Part shown: in pieces, positions 53,152 through 61,351 of the stretch
Numbering within the stretch: the first letter of the stretch is position 1
Layout of the letters: each line of letters starts with the position of its first letter
Translations under genes and position numbers: made by a program
Notes under the pieces: model-generated
The model's input: the letters and a program-made list of their open reading frames with translations, nothing else
Told to the model about the DNA's origin: nothing
Database searches by the model: none
Origin: an uncultured Dysgonomonas sp.
GTDB lineage: Bacteria > Bacteroidota > Bacteroidia > Bacteroidales > Dysgonomonadaceae
Reading direction: 5' to 3'
Length of the DNA stretch: 64,000 nt
Assembly (NCBI RefSeq): GCF_900079725.1
Contig: NZ_LT599032.1
Location: 990,948-1,054,947 of the forward strand

Positions 53152-53817
53152 ATGGCGAAGTATAATACAGAATTGACTGAAAAGATTGTAAACCTGATTG
53201 AAGACGAGTTTTTCACTGTATCGCAGGTATGTAAGGCAACGGGCATCAGCAGGGAGACATTTTATTGCTGGATGAACACCAAAGGCGATTTTCGTAGAGA
53301 AGTGGAACAGGCGGTAGCTCACCGTGAAGCCGAACTGGTGACAATGGTACAGGCTTCGCTGAAAAAGAAACTTGAAGGATATTACACAACAGTAGAAAAA
53401 GACATTTATGTCCCCGATGAACATACAGGTAAAGTTGTTTTCAAGCAGAGGACAGTTACGAAGAAAGAATGCCCTCCCGACCTTCGTACAATAAAAATGC
53501 TGCTGGACAGGCAGGATAAAAAACCCTCACCGTCTCCCCGAAGGGAGGAGAAAGCCGCTAAAGAGTGCATAATGAAGAGTGAACCCGAAACTTTAGAGAA
53601 AAGAGAAGAACCGGAAGAAGAAATTATCCTGAATCCGGTGGAAGAAATATTGGAAACCTGTGCGGAGGCCATCGCAGAGTACCCTCCGAAAAACGAACAT
53701 ATAGAAAAGGACATGAAAGTCCTGACTTCTTCACAAAAAAGAAAAGCAGAGCACAAAAAGAAGAAAAATATGACAACCGAAAAAATTAAAAAAAGTGTCA
53801 GATGTGTCAGGTTTTAA
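53152..53817 (+). CDS. Orphan HTH protein, phBC6A51 / terminase-small-subunit-like (copy 2)
   Basis: 221 residues, paralogue of the 4137 gene and about half identical to it over the first 130 residues. The shared features are 'MAKYxxExxEKIVxLIEDxF', the HTH 'VSQVCKATGISRETFYCW' and 'CPPDLRTIKMLLDRQDKK'. A Lys/Glu-rich tail follows. The gene ends in a GTCAG tandem, so its last residues ('SVRCVRF') are encoded by the same wording found, non-coding, in repeat copies A and B (23409 and 36919). No phage genes are nearby. A DNA-binding protein tied to these intergenic repeats is a reasonable guess, unproven. Confidence 0.7.
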   Translation: MAKYNTELTEKIVNLIEDEFFTVSQVCKATGISRETFYCWMNTKGDFRREVEQAVAHREAELVTMVQASLKKKLEGYYTTVEKDIYVPDEHTGKVVFKQRTVTKKECPPDLRTIKMLLDRQDKKPSPSPRREEKAAKECIMKSEPETLEKREEPEEEIILNPVEEILETCAEAIAEYPPKNEHIEKDMKVLTSSQKRKAEHKKKKNMTTEKIKKSVRCVRF

Positions 53818-53900
53818 CAAAAACAGATACAAGTGGACGAGTAAACGAGTAGACAAGTTTTAATCTCGTATCTTGTATCTTGTTTACTTGTTAACTGATG
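53794..53900 (+). repeat. GTCAG tandem and 'atctcgtatctt' repeats at the end of HTH copy 2
   Basis: 'agtgtcagatgtgtcagg' plus 'ttttaac' (53794-53818) contains the gene's stop codon and matches repeats A and B. It is followed by 'ctcgtatcttgtatcttgtt' at 53866-53885, matching the 'acaagatacaagata' wording of copy A in reverse complement. Confidence 0.6.
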
Positions 53901-54022
53901 ACTTATTACATTTTTCTTACTTTTTACTGTAACAAATTTTCAACCTGTTCCGTCTTAATATTTGAAAACAGATGAAAGCGCACATCTATTATTAATTTAC
54001 TAACTTTTATATAGGAACTGTT

Positions 54023-54493
54023 ATGAAAAAATATTTATTTTGTTTAGTATTACTTTTCGGCTTTATTTTGGCTGCTCCGGCGCAAAATATAGATGAGTTA
54101 TTGAAAAAAGTATCTAAAACCGAAAATATAGAGAAAGTCAAAATCGGAAAATTTATGATGTCTCTGGGCAAAGCCTTTGGTGGTGTAGGCGACATACCGG
54201 TAGCAAGGGGGATACATTCTATGGAAATATATGATTTATCGTCTTGTGATAATGGCCTGAAAAAAGATTTGGCGAAACAATTCAATAAACTGAAAGACGG
54301 CGGAGGCTATGAAACCCTTATTTATGCGAAGGATAAAAGTGATGGAGTACGCATTATGGTGAAGAAAAATAAAGACACCATCAAAGAAATGATAATATTG
54401 TGTATGGACGAACAAGATCCGACCATAATCCGGTTTTCGGGAAAAATAAAAGATAATGATATTGCCGAGCTGGTAAGTAAATACGACAAATAA
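54023..54493 (+). CDS. DUF4252 secreted protein (1 of 3)
   Basis: 156 residues. Signal peptide with 'LLFGFILAAPAQ' ending near 21. The mature domain has the DUF4252 pattern: 'VKIGKFMMSLGKAF', 'SMEIYDLSSCDNGLKKDLAKQFNKL', 'YETLIYAKDKSDGVRIMVKKN', 'TIIRFSGKIKDNDIAELV'. DUF4252 proteins are small exported Bacteroidetes proteins of unknown function. It is the first gene of a cluster with another DUF4252 gene, an ECF sigma, a membrane anti-sigma and a third DUF4252. A near-box (TAATATTTG) lies at about 53956. Confidence 0.8.
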   Translation: MKKYLFCLVLLFGFILAAPAQNIDELLKKVSKTENIEKVKIGKFMMSLGKAFGGVGDIPVARGIHSMEIYDLSSCDNGLKKDLAKQFNKLKDGGGYETLIYAKDKSDGVRIMVKKNKDTIKEMIILCMDEQDPTIIRFSGKIKDNDIAELVSKYDK

Positions 54494-54576
54494 ATATAAG
54501 GAAAAATAAAGTATTTAATCCAATATTTTTTAATCATAACTAATTATTAACGTTGCAGATACAATAATAACAGATA

Positions 54577-54591
54577 GGTCTGCGACCTTAA
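54577..54591 (+). repeat. GGTCTGnGACC palindrome, copy 4
   Basis: GGTCTGCGACCTTAA, followed by 'caaagtaa', ends 22 bases before the ATG of the second DUF4252 gene. It sits in a 120-base gap between genes of the cluster. Confidence 0.5.
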
Positions 54592-54613
54592 CAAAGTAAA
54601 ACACAATCGATTT

Positions 54614-55120
54614 ATGAAAAAGTTTATAGTATTTTTTATCCTAATATTAGCAGGTACCCATATTGTAACAGCTCAGGAGCTGGACGGACTGATGAAAGAA
54701 GTGGCAAAAAATGAAAAGGCGCAACGTCAGGTAGTAGACAAAGCCATGCTAGGCACTTCCATGGCACAGGCTCAGGCTCAGGACCCGACAGGGAATTTGA
54801 AATCGAAGATGCCCTCATTTATGCAGAAGATAGATTCCATACAGGTAGTTACATTGGAGGAGGACGCTCCCGACACAAGAAATATGGTACTGAACACTTT
54901 AAACTCATTTAAAGATGATGATACATATTCTACACTGGTAAGAGTCAAGGACGGTGAAGATAATGTACGCATCATTGCTAAAAGAAACGGGGAAACAGTA
55001 TCCGATGTATATATCTTTGTCATGGATGAAGAAGATATCGTTTTGGTAAAGATGAGTGGCAAACTAGAGCAATCCGATTTGGAAGATATAGTTAAAGAAC
55101 AGACAAAGAATAAGAAATAG
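54614..55120 (+). CDS. DUF4252 secreted protein (2 of 3)
   Basis: 168 residues. Signal peptide ends near 'HIVTAQ' (about 20). 'MKEVAKNEKAQRQVVDKAMLG' is followed by the DUF4252 body ('SIQVVTLEEDAPDTRN', 'YSTLVRVKDGEDNVRIIAKRNG', 'VLVKMSGKLEQSDLEDIV'). A longer acidic stretch separates strand pairs compared with copy 1. Its TAG stop is followed immediately by the ATG of the ECF sigma gene (55121), so the two are tightly coupled. Confidence 0.8.
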   Translation: MKKFIVFFILILAGTHIVTAQELDGLMKEVAKNEKAQRQVVDKAMLGTSMAQAQAQDPTGNLKSKMPSFMQKIDSIQVVTLEEDAPDTRNMVLNTLNSFKDDDTYSTLVRVKDGEDNVRIIAKRNGETVSDVYIFVMDEEDIVLVKMSGKLEQSDLEDIVKEQTKNKK

Positions 55121-55615
55121 ATGGATGCGGAAACTTTTAAAAAAGTATTTCTTCCATATCATCAAAAATTGTATCGAATAGCTTATCGTATTGTACAGGA
55201 TGCCGCAAATGCCGAAGACATAGTTCAGGAAACGTTCATAAAACTCTGGAACAAACGCGGAGATATGCAGGATATAGAAAATACCGAAGCTTTCTCTATT
55301 ATCATACTCCGCAACACATGCCTGGATCATCTACGGAAAACAAAAAACGATTATCATACCAATTATGACGCCGATATCCCCGAAACAGCTTCTTTGGTCA
55401 AACAGATAGAAATACAGGATGAAGCCGAACGGGTAAAAAAACTGATAAACAAGTTGCCTGAACAGCAACGCCAAGTTATGATAATGAAACATTGGGACGG
55501 GTATTCGGATGAAGAAATAGAACAGATAACGGGAATCAGCCCGGGAAACATTAGAGTGATACTCTCAAGGGCCAGGAAAACGATACGCGAACAATTCATA
55601 AAAATACAACAGTGA
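55121..55615 (+). CDS. ECF-type RNA polymerase sigma factor (second pair)
   Basis: 164 residues. Region 2: 'YRIAYRIVQDAANAEDIVQETFIKLWNKRGDM', with 'SIIILRNTCLDHLRK' continuing it. Region 4: 'LPEQQRQVMIMKHWDGYSDEEIEQITGISPGNIRVILSRARKTIRE'. A regular RpoE-like ECF sigma. Its ATG follows the stop of the second DUF4252 gene without a gap. Its stop overlaps the next start (TGATG), so it is translated with its probable anti-sigma. It probably drives the cluster itself. Confidence 0.92.
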   Translation: MDAETFKKVFLPYHQKLYRIAYRIVQDAANAEDIVQETFIKLWNKRGDMQDIENTEAFSIIILRNTCLDHLRKTKNDYHTNYDADIPETASLVKQIEIQDEAERVKKLINKLPEQQRQVMIMKHWDGYSDEEIEQITGISPGNIRVILSRARKTIREQFIKIQQ

Positions 55616-56181
55616 TGAAAACGGACGAAATAAAAATAATGCTGGATGCCTTCTACAACGGTGAAACAACTGCCACAGAAGAGCTGATATTGCTAAAATA
55701 TTTTAGCGGTGAAGACGTAGCCGAAGAATTACTGGATGAGAAAGAAGTTTTCCTCAGTATGTATCAGGCAGAGCCGATAGATGTGCCTCCGGCTTTAGAA
55801 TCGAAACTGGGGAACCTCATCGACGAACTTGCTTCGAAAGAAGAAAAGAATACTGAGATAAAACCCATAGCTAAGAGAAAACATCTGCTAAAATGGGCAG
55901 GGAGTGCCGCTGCTTGTATAGCCTTGCTGATTTCTGTCACATTCTACTTGAACAATAAGCCGGATGTGGGACAGCCGCCTGTAGTTCCAGAACAACAAAC
56001 TGCCCAAAACCTGAGTGAAGCTGACAAGAAAGCCCTGAAAGAAGCGGAAGACGCGCTTATACTGTTGTCTTCTAACTTTAACAAAGGAGTAGATCAACTA
56101 GCCATAGTATCTTCGAGCCTTGACAAATCAAATGAAATATTAAACAAAACGCTTAATCGCAAAAAAGATAAAGAATCATGA
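55615..56181 (+). CDS. Single-helix membrane anti-sigma factor (second pair)
   Basis: 188 residues from the ATG at 55615; the longer frame adds one GTG codon. Residues 1-95 are cytoplasmic and helical ('IKIMLDAFYNGETTATEELILLKYF'), matching the sigma-binding region of FecR-like/ZAS-free anti-sigmas. One membrane helix ('WAGSAAACIALLISVTFYL', about 96-114) follows. A periplasmic part of about 70 residues ('LKEAEDALILLSSNFNKGVDQLAIVSSSLDKS') is helical. It starts with a one-base overlap with the sigma stop and overlaps the next start by 4 bases. It likely holds the sigma factor at the membrane until a periplasmic signal. Confidence 0.75.
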   Translation: MKTDEIKIMLDAFYNGETTATEELILLKYFSGEDVAEELLDEKEVFLSMYQAEPIDVPPALESKLGNLIDELASKEEKNTEIKPIAKRKHLLKWAGSAAACIALLISVTFYLNNKPDVGQPPVVPEQQTAQNLSEADKKALKEAEDALILLSSNFNKGVDQLAIVSSSLDKSNEILNKTLNRKKDKES

Positions 56182-56654
56182 AAATAAAAGTACTCATTAC
56201 AGCAATATTACTCCTGGCCGGCTTTGCTACTATGCATTCGCAGAACAATATGTTCGACAGGCTTTCGGATAATAAGGACATATCCACTGTCTATATCTCC
56301 AAGGCATTGCTCAACATGATGCCGAAGATGGATGTGGGCGCCGGAGGTGCAGATATAAAATCACTAGCCGGCAAACTCGAACAACTGGAAATATACAGCA
56401 GCCAGAGTAAAGACGCGGCAAAACTCATCAGAATGGAATTTGAAGGGCTTACAAAGAGTAAAACATACGAGACCCTGATGGCAATCAAGGATAAAGGCGA
56501 TAATATAACTTTTTATGCCCGCAAGGAAAAGGATAACTTCAAAGACCTGATAATGTTCATCAACGAGCCCGAAGAATGTACGGTCATCCGTATCATGGGT
56601 ACTTTCACGGCAGAAGACGTACAAAAAGTGATGAACAGCAGCAACAAAAAATAA
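56178..56654 (+). CDS. DUF4252 secreted protein (3 of 3)
   Basis: 158 residues. Signal peptide ends near 'TMHSQ' (about 21). The mature part has the DUF4252 layout ('VYISKALLNMMPKMDVG', 'LEQLEIYSSQSKDAAKLIRMEF', 'YETLMAIKDKGDNITFYARKE', 'VIRIMGTFTAEDVQKVM'). It overlaps the anti-sigma stop by 4 bases (ATGA). It is therefore the distal gene of the sigma/anti-sigma transcript and a candidate for the signal-receiving or effector component. Followed by the hairpin at 56664. Confidence 0.82.
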   Translation: MKIKVLITAILLLAGFATMHSQNNMFDRLSDNKDISTVYISKALLNMMPKMDVGAGGADIKSLAGKLEQLEIYSSQSKDAAKLIRMEFEGLTKSKTYETLMAIKDKGDNITFYARKEKDNFKDLIMFINEPEECTVIRIMGTFTAEDVQKVMNSSNKK

Positions 56655-56663
56655 GCAACAAAA

Positions 56664-56692
56664 AAGCCCCGGAGAGTAATTCTCCGGGACTT
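56664..56692. terminator. Bidirectional terminator between the DUF4252 cluster and recA
   Basis: AAG-CCCCGGAGA pairs with TCTCCGGG-CTT around a 5-base loop, 10 bases after the DUF4252 stop and 26 bases beyond the recA stop. Confidence 0.8.
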
Positions 56693-56717
56693 CTTTATCT
56701 AATACTTATTAGTATTG

Positions 56718-57740
56718 TTATTTTTTTGCCTGCAAGGCTGCAAATATCAAGCCTTCGAGTTCTTCGGCAAGTTCCGGATTGTCTTTTACCATATCCTTTG
56801 CCGCTTCACGTCCTTGTCCCAGCTTAGTATCATTGTAGCTATACCATGATCCGCTCTTCTTAATGATCCCTAGTTCGGCACCGAGATCGATAATCTCACC
56901 GGAACGGGAGATTCCCTCTCCGTACATGATGTCGAATTCAGCTTTACGGAATGGTGGGGCAACCTTATTCTTCGCTACTTTTACACGGGTCTGGCTGCCT
57001 TTTACTTCATCTCCGTCTTTTAGCTGCCCGATACGACGGATATCGAGACGCACAGATGAATAATATTTCAGCGCATTACCTCCGGTTGTTGTTTCCGGCG
57101 AACCGAACATAACCCCGATTTTGTCACGCAACTGGTTAATAAATATACATGTAGTGCTGGTTTTATTGATAGCTGCCGTCAGCTTACGCAACGCCTGAGA
57201 CATCAGACGAGCCTGGAGCCCCATTTTAGAGTCACCCATTTCACCTTCGAGTTCAGCTTTTGGCGTCAGTGCAGCCACAGAGTCTATCACTACGATATCT
57301 ATAGCCGACGAGCGGATTAACTGTTCTGCAATCTCCAAGGCCTGCTCTCCACTGTCGGGTTGAGATATATAGAGGTTCTCAATATCAACACCCAATTTCT
57401 CTGCATAGAAGCGGTCGAAAGCATGCTCTGCATCAATAAATGCTGCTATACCTCCGGCCTTTTGAGCTTCGGCGATAGCATGTATAGCCAATGTTGTTTT
57501 ACCGGAAGATTCAGGTCCGTATATCTCGATTACCCTGCCACGAGGATATCCTCCTACTCCAAGAGCGGCATTCAACGCGATAGACCCTGTAGGAATGACA
57601 GAAATTTCGTCGACCTTATCATCTCCCATTTTCATTATCGAGCCTTTACCATAGCTTTTCTCTATTTTATCCATTGCAGCTTGCAGAGCTTTAAGCTTCT
57701 CTGTATTCGGCGCCGCTTTCTTTTCTTTCTCTTCTGCCAT
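56718..57740 (-). CDS. recA: Recombinase RecA
   Basis: 340 residues, normal length. Binds single-stranded DNA, drives homologous recombination and induces the SOS response. Walker A 'GPESSGKTT' (75-83), Walker B-type '[12 protein letters not shown]', and the L2 loop '[16 protein letters not shown]'. The C-terminal domain ends in '[11 protein letters not shown]'. It starts 25 bases after the bcp stop on the - strand, so it is the last gene of an operon LOG / unknown / bcp / recA. No LexA box was seen. Confidence 0.97.
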   Translation of the reverse strand: MAEEKEKKAAPNTEKLKALQAAMDKIEKSYGKGSIMKMGDDKVDEISVIPTGSIALNAALGVGGYPRGRVIEIYGPESSGKTTLAIHAIAEAQKAGGIAAFIDAEHAFDRFYAEKLGVDIENLYISQPDSGEQALEIAEQLIRSSAIDIVVIDSVAALTPKAELEGEMGDSKMGLQARLMSQALRKLTAAINKTSTTCIFINQLRDKIGVMFGSPETTTGGNALKYYSSVRLDIRRIGQLKDGDEVKGSQTRVKVAKNKVAPPFRKAEFDIMYGEGISRSGEIIDLGAELGIIKKSGSWYSYNDTKLGQGREAAKDMVKDNPELAEELEGLIFAALQAKK

Positions 57741-57765
57741 TATCAGTTTCTTTCTTTTGGTTTGT

Positions 57766-58227
57766 TTATAATTGTTTTAATATTTGCTCCGCATGCTCTT
57801 TTGTCTTTATCTCTTTAGGGCCTATTATTTGCTCGATAACCCCTGATTCATCGATAAGGAATGTTGTACGGAAAGTTCCCATAAATTTTCGTCCCATAAA
57901 CGTTTTCTCACCCCATACACCGAATGCCTCTACCAGCTTTTTATCTGTATCGGCAATAAGCGGGAAGGGCAACTGTTGCTTCTCGATAAACTTTTTATGC
58001 GCCTTTTCATCATCTACACTTACTCCAAGTATCTGATATCCGGCCTTACGCAACTTCGAGAAATTATCCCTAAAACTACACGCCTCTGCTGTACATCCGG
58101 GGGTACTGTCTTTAGGATAAAAATAGAGTACCAGTTTTTGTCCCGCATAGTCGCTGGATTTAACGGTTTCCTCGTCTTGATTTATTCCTAATATATCCGG
58201 GATCTTATCCCCTATGTTTAGTGCCAT
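57766..58227 (-). CDS. bcp: Thiol peroxidase Bcp (peroxiredoxin Q)
   Basis: 153 residues. Reduces hydrogen and organic peroxides using thioredoxin. The peroxidatic Cys45 and the resolving Cys50 lie in '[19 protein letters not shown]', the 5-residue spacing of E. coli BCP. The start '[22 protein letters not shown]' is typical. It lies 25 bases before recA and 15 bases after the unknown gene at 58243. A peroxide-repair gene next to recA fits a stress-related unit. Confidence 0.95.
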   Translation of the reverse strand: MALNIGDKIPDILGINQDEETVKSSDYAGQKLVLYFYPKDSTPGCTAEACSFRDNFSKLRKAGYQILGVSVDDEKAHKKFIEKQQLPFPLIADTDKKLVEAFGVWGEKTFMGRKFMGTFRTTFLIDESGVIEQIIGPKEIKTKEHAEQILKQL

Positions 58228-58242
58228 TATTCTTATTATTAA

Positions 58243-58776
58243 TTATTCAACATAGGCAGTGCGCTCATAAATCGTCTTCTGCCTCCTCACCTTATTTCGT
58301 TTATCTATAGTAACATTATCCGCTTCCTGAAATTTACGGCTTGTCTCGTAATATAATTGTATATCGGAATTGGCATCAGCCCCGAGGCTCCCAAATTTTT
58401 CCAACACCACTATCTTTTGTTTTACTGCCTCCAGATAATCTAGGACAGAGTTACGGTATTCCAGCCCACCCTGATATATCGGCATATTTACTATTTCGGT
58501 ACGGATATTATTTATTTCTTTAAGCGGAGTAACCGAGGTCTTTTGCAAGTCCAGATTGACTTCATTATCCCATATCCTCTGCACTAGTTCCTCATACTCC
58601 GTATAAACTACATCTATATCTTTTACTACATCGAGCATAAAGTAGTTATAGCCGCTTTTGGTTTCTATATTCTTATTTCTTTCGATGCGCAGCCGGCCTA
58701 TCTTACCTTCCTGCTTTTGTGCATACCCCATTGCTGTAATGAGCAATAAGAGTACAATATAAAAAATTGTTCTCAT
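58243..58776 (-). CDS. Secreted protein of unknown function in the recA operon
   Basis: 177 residues. Signal peptide with 'VLLLLITAMGYAQ' ending near 19. The mature region is helical and charged ('VDVVYTEYEELVQRIWDNEVNLDLQ'-like; 'YRNSVLDYLEAVKQKIVVLEKFGSL', 'QLYYETSRKFQEADNVTIDKRNKVR'). It resembles LIC11966-type exported helical proteins, but I do not recognise it firmly. It lies 15 bases upstream of bcp and 48 bases after the LOG gene. Confidence 0.6.
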   Translation of the reverse strand: MRTIFYIVLLLLITAMGYAQKQEGKIGRLRIERNKNIETKSGYNYFMLDVVKDIDVVYTEYEELVQRIWDNEVNLDLQKTSVTPLKEINNIRTEIVNMPIYQGGLEYRNSVLDYLEAVKQKIVVLEKFGSLGADANSDIQLYYETSRKFQEADNVTIDKRNKVRRQKTIYERTAYVE

Positions 58777-58824
58777 ACTATTTGCCTTGTTAGTTGTGTT
58801 AATTAAATTGCGGTCGCTACCGTC

Positions 58825-59400
58825 CTACTTTACCTCGAACCATTTATCATTTTTAAGGGGCACGAATAATTCCATCTTATCCAACAGGGTATCTACATTA
58901 TCTTCCACTATCATAATACCCCTGTATTCATCTTTCAGAAACCCTTTCTCTATCATCTTCTCGGACATAGCCACCAAAGGGTCGTAATATCCTAATGTAT
59001 TAAGCAATCCCACCGGTTTCTTATGCAGAGCTAATTGTGCCCAAGTAAGCATCTCAAACAATTCCTCCATAGTACCATAACCTCCGGGCAATGCTATTAC
59101 GGCATCACTGAGTTCGCTCATTAAAGCCTTACGCTCATGCATCGTCTCTACGATATGCATCTTGGTTATTCTTTTATGCTCCAATTCTTTCTGTTTGAGG
59201 AATTCTGGTATTACACCTATCACTTCTCCATTTTCTTCCAATGCACCATTGGCCACAGCACCCATCAGGCCTACATGTGCGCCTCCATAGATAACGCCGT
59301 ATCCTCTACGGGCTATTCTTTTACCTAACAACATTGCCTGTTCTGCAAAAATGCTCTCATTCCCTGATGACGAACCGCAAAAAACCGATATATATTTCAT
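58825..59400 (-). CDS. LOG family protein (TIGR00730)
   Basis: 191 residues from the ATG at 59400, the normal TIGR00730 start 'MKYISVFCGSSSG'. The frame reaches back to 59421 but lacks support. The signature 'LPGGYGTMEELFEMLTWAQL' (PGGxGTxxE) is near 104-123, and 'GVIYGGAHVGLMGAVA' precedes it. LOG proteins hydrolyse cytokinin riboside monophosphates in plants; the bacterial proteins act as nucleotide-5'-monophosphate nucleosidases. First gene of the LOG / unknown / bcp / recA unit. A TATCTTTG box lies at 59508, giving a leader of about 105 bases. Confidence 0.93.
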   Translation of the reverse strand: MKYISVFCGSSSGNESIFAEQAMLLGKRIARRGYGVIYGGAHVGLMGAVANGALEENGEVIGVIPEFLKQKELEHKRITKMHIVETMHERKALMSELSDAVIALPGGYGTMEELFEMLTWAQLALHKKPVGLLNTLGYYDPLVAMSEKMIEKGFLKDEYRGIMIVEDNVDTLLDKMELFVPLKNDKWFEVK

Positions 59401-59507
59401 TTGTATAAAATCTACTTTCAAGGAATAGCCAGAGTTTGTAAGTCTTTAATCCCTATATGTTAAGATGCACACTAAATATTATGTAATTTATAACTCATTA
59501 TCCAAAC

Positions 59508-59515
59508 AAAGATAA
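59508..59515 (-). promoter_or_regulatory. -7 box for the LOG-bcp-recA unit
   Basis: TATCTTTG on the - strand, 108 bases upstream of the LOG ATG at 59400. Confidence 0.5.
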
Positions 59516-59604
59516 TAATAATCTTACAGAATATGATGGAATAAAAAACTCTGTTGAAAACTTTTGTTCCTTTATTTTTTCACAGACAGAAGAAGTTCTT
59601 TTTG

Positions 59605-59709
59605 CTATTCAGATTCATCGAAAAATGTAATCTCCGTACCACATTGATTTCCCCCATTACTCTTTAGTTGTGGATACGATAATAAATAGATGCAGTTCAA
59701 AATATCCAT
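59605..59709 (-). CDS. Possible small protein, 34 residues
   Basis: An ATG at 59709 with 'agaaga' just before it starts a 34-codon frame ending in TAG. The translation is not low-complexity: it begins 'MDILNCIYLLSYPQLK' and ends 'GTEITFFDESE'. TATCTTTA, one base off the -7 consensus, lies about 26 bases upstream. Its frame has no overlap with other genes in a 640-base stretch. Two Cys and a hydrophobic N terminus are present; no known motif. It could be a real small protein, the remnant of a longer gene, or chance. Confidence 0.35.
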   Translation of the reverse strand: MDILNCIYLLSYPQLKSNGGNQCGTEITFFDESE

Positions 59710-59830
59710 TCTTCTCGTATTATAGATAAAGATATATTGCAGAAAAACACTTTAAGCAAAAGTTCTGAGATAATTTTAGTTTCTAAAATTAATCAAGAGT
59801 AATAATTTTATTTAATATATAAAAATGTAA

Positions 59831-59859
59831 AAAGTCCGCAAATTCCCTTCGCAGACTTT
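59831..59859. terminator. Probable terminator near the AraC gene
   Basis: AAAGTCCGC pairs with GCAGACTTT with one mismatch around an 11-base loop. It lies 182 bases beyond the AraC stop on the - strand, so the assignment is loose. Confidence 0.4.
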
Positions 59860-60040
59860 CCAACCTTAACACAAACTTTACAAAACTACACAATAATAGA
59901 GTTAAACTACAACCTATTCAGGTTTTCATTTAAATAAATATATTTTCCTCATATATTTACATTACAAATGTAAGGAATTATAGGCCTTTATTATTACATA
60001 AAAACACCCGCTTTTTCAGAATTCGTGCCTTTCTGTTAAA

Positions 60041-60898
60041 TCAGGCTTTTGTTGCGGCTTTTTTTCGACGGATTCTGCCTGGAGTGGTACCAAAATGTAC
60101 TTTACAGAAGTCGTTAAAATGGGAAGGTGAGGAAAACCCATACTCATCACTTATTTCTTTAAATGATTTCTCTGTACTGTTTATCTGATGATATATAGAT
60201 TTTGAGCGTACATCTTTCATCCAATGATATGCAGAAACGCCAAATACTTTCTTGAATCGTTTTTGAAAACCGGAAAGACTATAGTGAGTCATATCTGCTA
60301 ACTCCTGAACAGTCCTGGCTTTATAGTGGTTCTTTATAACCAGATCAGAAAATGAAATATCCTTACTGAGCAGGGGATAGAAAAAAGCTAAAAGAGCAGG
60401 CTTCTCGTAATAGGCCCGCAAAAGGAAATAGAATTCTTTTGCTTTCAATTCGAAATAATATGTACACTTCAAGCCATCGGTCATACAAATATCCAGAAAC
60501 GAAAGAAATGACTCTACCCTTTCATTTATATCTAAATAATATAAATCCGGCTCAAAATCATCAGTCTTTTCCCGAAGCAAAACATCTAAAGAAAAACAAT
60601 CGCACAGTTGTTTTGTATTATGTAAACGAATAATAATAAAAGTACAATCACCTTCTGCAAAGCAATCCATCTGGCTACCGGAAGGAATCAGCATTATTTT
60701 GCCTTCAACAATGGTTTTTTCTGTAAATTCTCCAAAAGAAAAACGTAAGATGCCGGACTGTACAAAAAAGGCTTTATTATCTATGGAAAATATTTTCCAT
60801 TTTTGCCCCTTTTTTACATTAATTTTTTCGATTGTAGGTCTTTCCCCTTTTTCGTAATTATAGCAGGTGAGATGTTCCTGTGGATATAATAATTCCAT
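60041..60898 (-). CDS. AraC family transcriptional regulator
   Basis: 285 residues. A cupin-like N-terminal sensor ('VKKGQKWKIFSIDNKAFFVQSGILRFSF', 'EGKIMLIPSGSQMDCFAEGDCTFIIIRL') is followed by the two C-terminal HTH motifs: 'TVQELADMTHYSLSGFQKRFKKVFG' and 'SFKEISDEYGFSSPSHFNDFCKVHFGTTPGRIRRK'. The last has the family's F-x-x-F-x-K-x-x-x-G-x-x-P signature. It stands alone; upstream is TATATTTG at 61018 with a leader of about 115 bases. The target is unknown; it is divergent from the CarboxypepD_reg gene. Confidence 0.9.
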   Translation of the reverse strand: MELLYPQEHLTCYNYEKGERPTIEKINVKKGQKWKIFSIDNKAFFVQSGILRFSFGEFTEKTIVEGKIMLIPSGSQMDCFAEGDCTFIIIRLHNTKQLCDCFSLDVLLREKTDDFEPDLYYLDINERVESFLSFLDICMTDGLKCTYYFELKAKEFYFLLRAYYEKPALLAFFYPLLSKDISFSDLVIKNHYKARTVQELADMTHYSLSGFQKRFKKVFGVSAYHWMKDVRSKSIYHQINSTEKSFKEISDEYGFSSPSHFNDFCKVHFGTTPGRIRRKKAATKA

Positions 60899-61017
60899 TT
60901 GGATATTCCTCTAAAATTGTTTTGTTATAGCCTTGCTCCGCGATGTACCGAAAGATTTGTTCTTATTCTATTTTTGTTCAATATTGCGATATTATCAAAA
61001 CATAATGCCTCTGATTG

Positions 61018-61025
61018 CAAATATA
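61018..61025 (-). promoter_or_regulatory. -7 box for the AraC regulator
   Basis: TATATTTG on the - strand, 120 bases upstream of the ATG at 60898. Confidence 0.5.
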
Positions 61026-61351
61026 GGTAAAAAAAGTAACATTATCGTCTCCCAAAAGGATAATATATCAATTATTTACCATTCTTAGACAGACCTTAGC
61101 CATAATACTAAGCCCCTATAGATAAAAGGATTTTAATTAATCCTGTTCCTTAACAAATGAAAATTTAAAAGGGCACTATCCCATGCTCAGATAATTTTCG
61201 ATAAAAAACTACATTTAATTAATACTTTTTCACTATCTTATAAACAAAATAAACACGATACAACTCACGGTAATATTTAAACATTAAGACAATCTTGTAT
61301 GTTTATATTATATAAGCAGAAACCTGATAGTTAACCAAATAGCTGGATAAT
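61026..61351. other. Gene-free stretch between divergent genes
   Basis: A/T-rich; no frame or strong palindrome. It must contain the promoter of the 61352 gene, but no TAnnTTTG is obvious. Confidence 0.4.

Larger units (their letters stand above)
59401..60040. other. Gene-poor stretch between LOG and AraC genes
   Basis: Apart from the LOG promoter (59508), the possible 34-residue gene (59605-59709) and the hairpin at 59831, nothing is seen. The segment near 59880-60040 is A/T-rich without frames. Confidence 0.5.
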
